This document shows positions 14,962-21,596 of a stretch of 28,727 bases of DNA, in pieces. The DNA is taken from positions 1-28,727 of the forward strand of contig SCSY01000124.1 in the NCBI GenBank assembly GCA_004298625.1, read 5' to 3'. Position 1 is the stretch's first letter; every line of letters starts with the position of its first letter. This DNA is from Nitrospirota bacterium (GTDB lineage Bacteria; Nitrospirota; Thermodesulfovibrionia; Thermodesulfovibrionales; UBA1546). The notes beneath the pieces were generated by a model. It made no database searches. It was not told where the DNA came from and saw nothing but the letters and a program-made list of their open reading frames with translations. A program made the position numbers and the translations under genes.

Positions 14962-16074
14962 CTATAATCTTTTCTCGTAGATCCTGTATTTTTTGTAGAG
15001 CCTTCCGCCGATCATTTCTACAAGACGCTGAATAGGGATGTTGTCTTCAAGTATCCATGAGAATTCCACTCTTTTGTAGCCGCCTTTTTTAACGCCTTTA
15101 AAACCTTCCCTGAAAAGGATTGCATCAACTCCTTTGTTTCTGTATTCAGCCCTTATCCCAAGCAATAACATCCTGAGGTCTTTTATCTTCCGGGAATAAT
15201 ATAGGGCCTTCATTATTGTCATAGGATTGATCTTTCCGTTCATCTGTCTGAGCACATAATTGAAATCAGGGACCATCCCCATGAAGCCGACGGGTTTGCC
15301 CTTGTCCTCTGCAATCAATGTCATATCCGGCACAGCTATTTGTTTCAGCCTGCTGCCGAGATAATCGAGTTCCTCATCTGTAAGGGGTATAAATCCCCAA
15401 TTTTTTTCCCACGCCGAATTATAAACTTCTTTAAATGCCTTCATCTCTTCAGAAAAATTTTTCTTTTCAACAGGGCGCACAGTGATGCCGCGTTTTTCAG
15501 CTATCGCAGCAACCCTCAGTATTTTTTCAGGAAGCTTGTCCTTTACATAATAAATAAACGCATAGAGGTCTTTTGATTTATCCATGCCGTAAGTTTCCAT
15601 CAGTTCGTTGTAGTAAGGCATATTATAGGGCGTCATGAGCATGGGAGGCTCATTAAAGCCTTCAAATAAAAACCCGCATTCCTCGTTTGTCGAGAAGTTC
15701 ATGGGTCCCCTGATCAGCTCCATGCCTTCTTTTTTCAGCTCGATGCACGCCTTATCAAGCAATGAGGACGAAACCTCAGGATCGTTTGCACATTCAAAAA
15801 AACCGAAGAACCCTGCCTTCTCATCATGGAATTTAATGTGCCTTTGATTGACTATTGATGCTATCCTGCCGGCGCATTTTCCTTCTTTTTCCGCAATGAA
15901 ATATCTGACCGTTGAATGTTTGAAAAAAGGGTTTTTATCGGAAAACTGCTCTATTGTTTCTTTTATGAGTTGCGGGACATAGCAAGTATCTTTTGAGTAT
16001 AAAAAGAATGGAAATCTTACAAACTCATCGAGGTCTTTTGCTGTCTTAACCTCTATGGTTTTTACAGGGCACAA
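14962..16074 (-). CDS. Double-GNAT-fold acyltransferase, candidate bacterial ceramide synthase
   Basis: 370 residues. The N-terminal half contains a degenerate GNAT-like unit (about 55-120, FIAEKEGKCAGRIASIVN) and the conserved-looking GPMNFSTNEECG (123-134). The C-terminal half has a second GNAT unit (about 205-370) with LIAEDKGKPVGFMG and the acyl-CoA loop RNKGVDA (312-318). This length and layout match the family that includes the Caulobacter ceramide synthase bCerS, which N-acylates the sphingoid base. That assignment comes mainly from its neighbours, a serine palmitoyltransferase-like gene 12 bases upstream and a CerR-like reductase, so it is an inference. The start codon is TTG at 16074, with no convincing ribosome site, consistent with translational coupling to the preceding gene. 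An unrelated amine or peptide N-acyltransferase is the alternative. Confidence 0.7.
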   Translation of the reverse strand: MCPVKTIEVKTAKDLDEFVRFPFFLYSKDTCYVPQLIKETIEQFSDKNPFFKHSTVRYFIAEKEGKCAGRIASIVNQRHIKFHDEKAGFFGFFECANDPEVSSSLLDKACIELKKEGMELIRGPMNFSTNEECGFLFEGFNEPPMLMTPYNMPYYNELMETYGMDKSKDLYAFIYYVKDKLPEKILRVAAIAEKRGITVRPVEKKNFSEEMKAFKEVYNSAWEKNWGFIPLTDEELDYLGSRLKQIAVPDMTLIAEDKGKPVGFMGMVPDFNYVLRQMNGKINPMTIMKALYYSRKIKDLRMLLLGIRAEYRNKGVDAILFREGFKGVKKGGYKRVEFSWILEDNIPIQRLVEMIGGRLYKKYRIYEKRL

Positions 16075-16086
16075 GATAAATTCAGG

Positions 16087-17316
16087 CTACTTAATGAGCC
16101 CTAAGGCCCTGCCTGTTTTAGCAAAGGCGTTAAGGACTGTGTCCAGATGTTCATCCGTATGTGTCGCCATATAGCTGGTCCTTATCAGCGCCTTGCCGTT
16201 AGGTACAGCAGGGCTTACTGCGACATTGGCAAAGACCCCTTCTTCCTGCAGCAGCATTGCAAACTTGAATGCTATTTCATTTTCTTCGACTATTACGGGT
16301 ATAATAGGTGTTTCGCTCGACCCTGTCTCAAATCCCAGCTCCCTGAACCCTTTCAGCATTTTTTTTGTGTTCTTCCAGAGTCTTTCTCTTCTGTCAGGCT
16401 CATTTTCGATAATATCCACTGCAGCGTTTACCGCAGCTATTGATGCAGGCGGTGGGCTTGCGCTGAATATCAGGGACCGCGCAAAATGTTTTATGTAGTG
16501 GATTATGTTTTCCGAGCCTGCTATGAAGCCGCCGATTGAGGCAAGGGACTTGCTGTATGTTCCCATGAGGATGTCAACTTCTTTTTCGAGTCCGAAGTGT
16601 TCTGCCGTGCCTCTGCCTGTCTTGCCGAGGACGCCGATGCCGTGCGCATCATCTACCATAACCCTTGCCTTGTATTTTCCCGCAAGATTTATAATCTCCG
16701 GAAGATTTGCAATATCCCCTTCCATGCTGAATACGCCGTCAACAACAATAAGCTTTCCCCTGCCGTTGTTTTCCTCCAGGACCCTCTTCAGGTCCGACAT
16801 ATCATTATGCCTGAATTTTTTTATCTCGCCATAAGACAATCTGCAGCCGTCAATAATGCTTGCGTGATCCATTTTGTCTATGATTACTACATCGTCTTTT
16901 CCGATGAGGGCCGAGATAACGCCCAGGTTGACCTGAAACCCTGTGGAGAAAACAAGCGCGGCCTCTTTTCTCATAAACCTTGCAAGCTTATCTTCAAGGG
17001 CCACATGTATATCGAGAGTGCCGTTTAATAACCTGGAGCCTGCGCAGCCTGAGCCATATTTTCTCACGGCATCTATGGCAGCCTCTTTTACTTTTGGATG
17101 GTTTGTAAGCCCCAGGTAGTTGTTGGAGCCGACCATTATCATCCTTTTGCCGTTTATTATAACCTCGGGATCCTGCGCGCTTTCGATTACCCTGAAATAG
17201 GGATAGAGCCCGTAAGACATCAGTTCCCTTGCCTTGGTGAATTTAGCGCATTTTTCAAATATGTCCGGTGATTCTTTTACAGCCATTGATGGATTCTGTA
17301 CCAGTCCGCTGTCCAT
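16087..17316 (-). CDS. spt: Serine palmitoyltransferase-like PLP enzyme (alpha-oxoamine synthase family)
   Basis: 409 residues, fold-type I PLP enzyme. K256 in GTYSKSLASIGG forms the Schiff base; H151 in DHASIIDG stacks on the cofactor; D222 and H225 in VDDAHGIG bind it. Several details favour serine palmitoyltransferase over BioF or 2-amino-3-ketobutyrate ligase: the N-terminal GLYPYFRVIES, GSGCAGSRLLNGT, VFSTGFQVNLG and the late RTSYMATHTDEH, all typical of bacterial Spt groups. The reaction would join serine and an acyl thioester to 3-ketosphinganine. The start at 17316 has AAGGTG at good spacing and overlaps the reductase gene by 40 bases; M11 (17286) is the alternative. It sits in the middle of the three-gene cassette. 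Final proof of substrate is biochemical. Confidence 0.8.
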   Translation of the reverse strand: MDSGLVQNPSMAVKESPDIFEKCAKFTKARELMSYGLYPYFRVIESAQDPEVIINGKRMIMVGSNNYLGLTNHPKVKEAAIDAVRKYGSGCAGSRLLNGTLDIHVALEDKLARFMRKEAALVFSTGFQVNLGVISALIGKDDVVIIDKMDHASIIDGCRLSYGEIKKFRHNDMSDLKRVLEENNGRGKLIVVDGVFSMEGDIANLPEIINLAGKYKARVMVDDAHGIGVLGKTGRGTAEHFGLEKEVDILMGTYSKSLASIGGFIAGSENIIHYIKHFARSLIFSASPPPASIAAVNAAVDIIENEPDRRERLWKNTKKMLKGFRELGFETGSSETPIIPVIVEENEIAFKFAMLLQEEGVFANVAVSPAVPNGKALIRTSYMATHTDEHLDTVLNAFAKTGRALGLIK

Positions 17317-18242
17317 TTTACACCTTCCCTTATCCCGATTTTAGGAATAAAACCAAATTCGTCTTTTGCCCTTGATGAGTCGCAGGTCCAACAAGAATGT
17401 TTCAACTCTTTCATCTTGTCTCTGTTTATAATGTTACTCTTACCGCCGAGCCTTTGTCCAATGCCTGCAAACAGGGGCATTATAATCCTGGGTATTCTAA
17501 GACGCACCGGCTTTGTTCCGACAGCAGAGGATATCGCCTCTGCGATTTCGTCGTTTGAATATATCCTGCCGTCGGAGATATGATATATTTTCCCTTCGGC
17601 TGCGTTATTTTCCGAAGAAATAATCGTCCCCCTGACAAGGTCATCAACGTATAATAGAGAATAATAGCATGTTCCCCAGTGCAGGAAAATACCCTTTTTT
17701 AACATCCTGAAAAAAATATACATGTCTTTGTCTCTGGGGCCGTATACGGCGGGCGGTCTTATGATAGTCAGAGGAATAATATCTTTGTGTCTTAAGATTA
17801 TGCGTTCAGCTTCAAGCTTGCTTTTTCCATAAGCAGACACAGGCCGCGGTTCGACGTCTTCATTGACAGGCGCTCCGTCATAACACGGCCCTGTTGCAGC
17901 GAGGCTGCTCAGGTAGACGAATCTTTTGATGTTGGAATTTTTCTCTGCAACTGCCTGGATGAGGTTTTCTGTGCCGGCTGTATTTACAGAGAAAAAATCT
18001 TCATCTTTTTTTGCCTTGGTGAGCCCTGCCAGATGGAATATGTAATCAAAACCTGTGACTGCCTTAAGCAGGGATTCTTTTTCCGTGCAGTCGCCATAGA
18101 CAAGGTTAATATCGAGACCCTCTATCCAGTGTAGATTAGAGGTCTTTCTTACAAGGCAGGTGACGCTATAGCCTCTCCTCAGAAGTTCTTCAACAAGATG
18201 GCTTCCTATGAAACCTGTAGCTCCTGTTACAAAGGCTCTCAT
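17277..18242 (-). CDS. Extended-SDR NAD(P)-dependent reductase/epimerase, candidate CerR
   Basis: 321 residues. Rossmann motif TGATGFIGSHL (6-16), DxD-type contact near D51, catalytic S112/S113 in YLSSLAA and Y138-x3-K142 in AYGKSK. The body resembles 3-beta-hydroxysteroid dehydrogenase and dihydroflavonol-reductase-like SDRs, which reduce keto or hydroxy groups on hydrophobic substrates. In Caulobacter, a gene of this type next to spt (CerR) reduces the 3-keto group in ceramide synthesis; the same role is inferred here from position at the head of the cassette. SDR-type threonine dehydrogenases, which pair with Kbl, start with a different GxxGQIG motif and are less likely. No ribosome site precedes the ATG, and the predicted start of transcription lies only a few bases upstream, so translation may be leaderless. 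Confidence 0.75.
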   Translation of the reverse strand: MRAFVTGATGFIGSHLVEELLRRGYSVTCLVRKTSNLHWIEGLDINLVYGDCTEKESLLKAVTGFDYIFHLAGLTKAKKDEDFFSVNTAGTENLIQAVAEKNSNIKRFVYLSSLAATGPCYDGAPVNEDVEPRPVSAYGKSKLEAERIILRHKDIIPLTIIRPPAVYGPRDKDMYIFFRMLKKGIFLHWGTCYYSLLYVDDLVRGTIISSENNAAEGKIYHISDGRIYSNDEIAEAISSAVGTKPVRLRIPRIIMPLFAGIGQRLGGKSNIINRDKMKELKHSCWTCDSSRAKDEFGFIPKIGIREGVKWTADWYRIHQWL

Positions 18243-18253
18243 AGTCTAAGAAT

Positions 18254-18282
18254 ATTGTTGCAGTTATAGCGCTAAGAGTCAA
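18254..18282 (-). promoter_or_regulatory. Promoter of the ceramide-type cassette
   Basis: Minus strand: TTGACT (18277-18282), 17-base spacer, AACAAT (18254-18259, 4 of 6 to consensus). Transcription would start near 18247, only about five bases before the reductase ATG at 18242. This agrees with the missing ribosome site there. Confidence 0.45.
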
Positions 18283-18300
18283 GTGTTTCTGCCATCCGTC

Positions 18301-20253
18301 CTACTTACCTCTTTGAATCTGAATGATTCTATTTAGACTGTTTCCCGCTATCTTGTGTTCAGGGTTGAGTCCTAAGGCTGTCTGATATTGTTTTATTGCT
18401 TCATCCGGCAGTCCCATTCTCTCATAAGCGACTCCAAGATTATAATGGGCAGATGGATTATCCTGGTTCAGTTTTAAGGCAATCTGATAATGTTCTATGG
18501 CCTTGTCCGTCATGCCTTTATCGTCGTAGGCATTAGCTATGTTGACATGTGCATCTGCGTTGGCCGGGTTTATTCTCAATGCAATCCGATAATATTCTAT
18601 GGCCATATCTGTCATGCCTTTATCTTTGTAGGCTGCACCAAGGTTATAATATGCCTCTATGTAATTGGGGTTTATTCTCAATGCAATCTGATAATGTTCT
18701 ATAGCCATATCTGTCAAGCCTTTATTATAGTAGGCTACAGCAAGGTTATTATGTGCATCTCCATAATTCGGGTTTAGTCTTATGGCGATCTGATATTCCT
18801 CTATGGCCTTATCTGTTAAGCCGTTATCATCATAGAGGAATCCGGTGTTGCTATGCCCTCTTGCTTTATTCGGACTTTTCTTCACCACATCCTCCCACAA
18901 ACTCACTCCATCCTGCCAGATAATGTTTCTCTGATAAGCAGCAATTGAAAGAACAATAACAGCAGTAGCAAGTAGTAAGCAGCAAGCAGCAAGGGAACGT
19001 TTTGGATTCTGAGTCATAGCCTGAAGGATATAAAATGTGGCTGATACAAAAACAATGATAATGCCGATAACCGGCAGATATAACCTGTGCTCAAAGATTA
19101 CATCTCTTATCGGAATAATAGATGATTCAACAGACAGAGTTATAAAGAACCAGAAAATACCGAAAGAAATAATGCGCACCTCCCCATACCCCTCCTTGAC
19201 AAGGAGGGGATTAAGGGGAGGTGAACTCTGAAGCTTTAACCGTGAGCGATGAAGGAGATAAACTCCAAGACCAAATATTGATAACAGGAACAGAAAAGAT
19301 AAAAACACCTCTGGATTAAAGAATGAATGATATATCGGATAATCGTAATCGAGGTTCTGATTTATCGGAAGAACCAATAGTCTTATATATGTGATAATTA
19401 CCCTGAACTGTGTAAATAAATAACTCCATCTTGACATCTGCTCTGTTTCCTGAGACGCTTCTCTCAGCTCACCGATTGCATCCCCTACCGGCTTATCTAT
19501 TCCAATCAGGCTTAAAGGTATGATAAACATTGTAAGAAGTAGTGGAAGTAGATACAAGATTCTTCTTTTAATCTTTCCTTCAAAGAACATAAACTCATAG
19601 AGAGCAATAACAACTGGAAGTGTAAATGCAATCTCCTTTGTCTTCATGGCGAGGATGGCGGAAACAAGTGAGACAGCGTATAGCGTATAGCGGGTAGCGT
19701 ATAGTTTTTGCTGACCGCTGATCGCTGACTGCTGACTTCTGAACTTTATATACATGACAAGCGACAAAAGATAAAACATAGTTGCAAGGGATGTGAATCT
19801 CTGGACTATGTATGTTACGGCCTGTGTCTGAATGGGATGGGAGACAAAGAGCAAGGCAGAAAAAAGGGCAACCCCCCTATATCCCCCCTTAGCAAGGGGG
19901 GAATTAAAGGGGGGTAAAAAATACGGTGTCTTAAATGTAAATGTAAGAACCACAAGCCAGTAAACAAGGATTGCATTAAAGATGTGGATTGCGAGATTAA
20001 CTGCATGATAACCGGTGGTATTCATGCCTCTGAAATAATAATTTAAGGCAAAGGTGAGATAACCAAACCATCTTGACTCAGATGGCGGCCAGAAATTGCT
20101 TAGGTCTTTTAGTTTATAGTTTGCAACGATATTAGGCGTGTCATCCCAATGAAATGGGACATTAAAGGTGTTGGAGTAAATAAGAAAGCCGAGGAGGGCT
20201 ATTAAAAAAAAATGAACAAACGGCTTATTGAATAAGCTCCATTTAGAAGACAT
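18301..20253 (-). CDS. TMTC-like membrane glycosyltransferase (GT-C) with C-terminal TPRs
   Basis: 650 residues. A hydrophobic N-terminal part of about 10 membrane helices (1-440) begins with a GT-C-type DD motif in FHWDDTP (D37/D38), followed by five tetratricopeptide repeats (about 464-633) that are nearly identical to each other. This is the layout of TMTC-type O-mannosyltransferases (dolichyl-phosphate-mannose family relatives) and their abundant bacterial homologues; protein glycosylation at the outer face of the membrane is the likely role, with acceptor and donor unknown. Oddity: at least four low-complexity or palindromic insertions interrupt the membrane part in frame (about residues 113-128, 171-193, 344-359 and 421-431). 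It follows htpX by 13 bases and has a poor ribosome site, so it depends on coupling. Confidence 0.8.
   Translation of the reverse strand: MSSKWSLFNKPFVHFFLIALLGFLIYSNTFNVPFHWDDTPNIVANYKLKDLSNFWPPSESRWFGYLTFALNYYFRGMNTTGYHAVNLAIHIFNAILVYWLVVLTFTFKTPYFLPPFNSPLAKGGYRGVALFSALLFVSHPIQTQAVTYIVQRFTSLATMFYLLSLVMYIKFRSQQSAISGQQKLYATRYTLYAVSLVSAILAMKTKEIAFTLPVVIALYEFMFFEGKIKRRILYLLPLLLTMFIIPLSLIGIDKPVGDAIGELREASQETEQMSRWSYLFTQFRVIITYIRLLVLPINQNLDYDYPIYHSFFNPEVFLSFLFLLSIFGLGVYLLHRSRLKLQSSPPLNPLLVKEGYGEVRIISFGIFWFFITLSVESSIIPIRDVIFEHRLYLPVIGIIIVFVSATFYILQAMTQNPKRSLAACCLLLATAVIVLSIAAYQRNIIWQDGVSLWEDVVKKSPNKARGHSNTGFLYDDNGLTDKAIEEYQIAIRLNPNYGDAHNNLAVAYYNKGLTDMAIEHYQIALRINPNYIEAYYNLGAAYKDKGMTDMAIEYYRIALRINPANADAHVNIANAYDDKGMTDKAIEHYQIALKLNQDNPSAHYNLGVAYERMGLPDEAIKQYQTALGLNPEHKIAGNSLNRIIQIQRGK
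18355..18864 (-). repeat. Tandem TPR-encoding repeats, 102-base unit
   Basis: Five consecutive 34-codon units with the consensus AIEHYQIALRINPN-A-AHYNLG-AY-DKG-TD. Neighbouring units are so similar at the DNA level (for example TATGGCC and GATAATGTTCTAT recurring every 102 bases) that recent unit duplication or gene conversion is likely. Confidence 0.85.
18961..18993 (+). repeat. AGCAA/AGTA simple repeat inside the TMTC-like gene
   Basis: A run built from AGCA/AGTAAGC/AGCAAGC variants that on the coding strand gives RSLAACCLLLATAV in place of a normal membrane segment. It is in frame. The low complexity contrasts with the surrounding gene and resembles a short dispersed repeat. Confidence 0.55.
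19178..19222 (+). repeat. C/G-run palindrome in the TMTC-like gene, copy 1
   Basis: Exactly 45 bases (15 codons). Outer arms ACCTCCCC and GGGGAGGT enclose inner arms CCCCTCCTTG and CAAGGAGGGG. On the coding strand it gives PPLNPLLVKEGYGE in frame. It has the same bipartite architecture as the lipid kinase element. Confidence 0.85.
19675..19741 (+). repeat. Tandem simple repeat (AGCGTAT / CTGACTG) in the TMTC-like gene
   Basis: Several AGCGTATAG units are followed by a set of CTGACCG / CTGATCG / CTGACTG units. On the coding strand it yields SQQSAISGQQKLYATRYTLYA without a stop. It is a compound repeat unlike the palindromes, again inserted in frame in a membrane segment. Confidence 0.75.
19871..19915 (+). 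repeat. C/G-run palindrome in the TMTC-like gene, copy 2
   Basis: 45 bases, outer arms ACCCCCC and GGGGGGT, inner arms CCCCCCTT and AAGGGGGG around AGC. The coding-strand product is PPFNSPLAKGGYRG. The inner sequence (TTAGCAA loop) is almost identical to that in the lipid kinase gene. Confidence 0.85.
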
Positions 20254-20266
20254 GCCGCTTAAAATT

Positions 20267-21106
20267 TTATAGGCTCATCGCTTCAAGCCGTGCCACTCTT
20301 TCTTCCATCGGCGGGTGGGTGCTGAAGAGTTTTAACAGCCCTCCACCGCTGAGCGGGTTGACGATAAACATATGGGATGTTGCGGGATTGGCGTTCATTG
20401 GTATTTGCTTTGACGCCATATTAAGTTTTCTTAGGGCGCTTGCAAGGAATCTCGGATTGCCTGCAAGCCGTGCGCCGCCTGCATCGGCAGCGTATTCCCT
20501 TGAACGCGATATCGCCATCTGGATGAGCATTGCGGCTATGGGACCTACTATCATCATGGCCAATGCTGCAATAGGGCTGCCGCCTTCGTCATCATCCCTC
20601 CTGCCGCCGAAAATGGCCGCCCATTGCGCCATCTGCGCCAGGTAGCTTATGGCAGCAGCGATTGTAGCCGCTATAGTGCTTATCAATATATCTCTGTGTC
20701 TGATATGCGCAAGCTCATGCGCTATTACCCCTGTGAGTTCATCAGAGCTCAGGATGCGCATAATGCCGGTTGTTACGGCAACAGCAGCATGTTTTGGATT
20801 CCTTCCTGTTGCAAAGGCATTCGGTTGGTCGGCTTCGATAATATAAATTTTCGGCATCGGTATCTCTGCTTTTTGAGTAAGCCTTCGGACGATTCCGTAA
20901 AGCTCGGGCGCTTCTGATTCTGCAACCTCTTTTGCGCCATACATCTTAAGGACAATCTTGTCGCTGAACCAGTAGGCAAAGAGGTTCATCCCTCCTGCAA
21001 AGATAAGCGCCATGGTCATTCCCTGTTTTCCTCCAAATGCGCCTCCTGCCCATACGAGAATAAGACTTAAGGTAACAAGCAAAACCATTGTTTTTAAACT
21101 GTTCAT
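20267..21106 (-). CDS. htpX: Membrane zinc protease HtpX (M48B)
   Basis: 279 residues. Two N-terminal membrane helices (about 7-23 and 31-47), zinc site H130-E131-x2-H134 in HELAHIRHRD, third ligand E204 in REYAADAGG, two more hydrophobic segments (142-165 and 176-198), and the terminal FSTHPPMEERVARL. It is the usual length of short bacterial HtpX. It cleaves misfolded membrane proteins on the cytoplasmic side in inner-membrane quality control. The start has GGAGG seven bases upstream. A strong-looking promoter with a heat-shock-like -35 precedes it. The TMTC-like gene follows at 13 bases, so membrane-protein turnover and surface glycosylation appear cotranscribed here, a pairing whose meaning is not known. 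Confidence 0.95.
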   Translation of the reverse strand: MNSLKTMVLLVTLSLILVWAGGAFGGKQGMTMALIFAGGMNLFAYWFSDKIVLKMYGAKEVAESEAPELYGIVRRLTQKAEIPMPKIYIIEADQPNAFATGRNPKHAAVAVTTGIMRILSSDELTGVIAHELAHIRHRDILISTIAATIAAAISYLAQMAQWAAIFGGRRDDDEGGSPIAALAMMIVGPIAAMLIQMAISRSREYAADAGGARLAGNPRFLASALRKLNMASKQIPMNANPATSHMFIVNPLSGGGLLKLFSTHPPMEERVARLEAMSL

Positions 21107-21169
21107 TTATTCCTCCGTTGAATGCACGCAGCGCATAAGTCAAATGCGATGATTTTTAAGAACTTTTAT

Positions 21170-21199
21170 ATTATAAAACAGAAAATGATGCAGTTTCAA
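21170..21199 (-). promoter_or_regulatory. htpX promoter with sigma-32-like -35
   Basis: Minus strand: TTGAAA (21194-21199), 18-base spacer and a perfect TATAAT (21170-21175). The -35 is embedded in CCCTTGAA, the core of the sigma-32 -35 consensus, but no CCCCAT-type -10 follows. Transcription would begin near 21163, giving a leader of about 57 bases. Confidence 0.55.
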
Positions 21200-21213
21200 G
21201 GGTAGGGCGCGAC

Positions 21214-21567
21214 TTAGCGGCTCATGCAGCGCTTCAGGGTGTTTTCGAGTTCCTCGAGTTTAAAGGGTTTCTTGAGACTGTATAAGCCTTTCTCCCGGAA
21301 TTCCTTGTCCATCTCAGGCGTGATAAAGGCGGAGCAGACAACTACCTTGAGGGAATCCGTCAAATCACTCACTTTTTCCAGCAGCGTTGCGCCATTTTCC
21401 TCAGGCATTTTAAGGTCTGTAAAGAGGATATCAATATTATTATCCCTAAGATTTTTTACAGCTTCCTTTACACTGGCTGCTGTAATAACTTCGTGTCCCC
21501 ACCTCCGGAGCGCTCTCTCAAGGAACCATCTTACAAGCTGTTCATCATCTACTACAAGAACCTTCAT
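21214..21567 (-). CDS. Stand-alone response regulator receiver protein
   Basis: 117 residues, single receiver domain. Acidic pair D7-D8, phosphoacceptor D51 in FTDLKMP, lysine in LKKPFK near residue 100. No output domain. It follows the sigma-54 activator gene by 29 bases, suggesting the same transcript and service to the same kinase, possibly as a phosphate sink or a second relay partner. The start of this protein (VLVVDDEQLVRWFL) is close to the start of the adjacent activator (ILVVDDEKLLRWSL), which hints at domain duplication. No Shine-Dalgarno sequence is evident before the ATG. Confidence 0.85.
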   Translation of the reverse strand: MKVLVVDDEQLVRWFLERALRRWGHEVITAASVKEAVKNLRDNNIDILFTDLKMPEENGATLLEKVSDLTDSLKVVVCSAFITPEMDKEFREKGLYSLKKPFKLEELENTLKRCMSR

Positions 21568-21596
21568 ACTATGAAAACAAGCAAAAAGCGTGCTAA

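Noticed and set aside
16087..18242. Threonine degradation pair (Kbl plus SDR-type threonine dehydrogenase), attractive because gcvH-lpdA follow
   Set aside because: The PLP enzyme lacks the Kbl hallmarks (SVRFICGT, LNHASI) and has Spt-type motifs. The reductase lacks the GxxGQIG start of SDR threonine dehydrogenases. Kept only as the main alternative.
18265..18300. TGGCAG...TTGA on the minus strand as a sigma-54 promoter for the cassette
   Set aside because: The spacing between the GG and GC elements is one base too long, and the second element reads TTGA, not TTGC.
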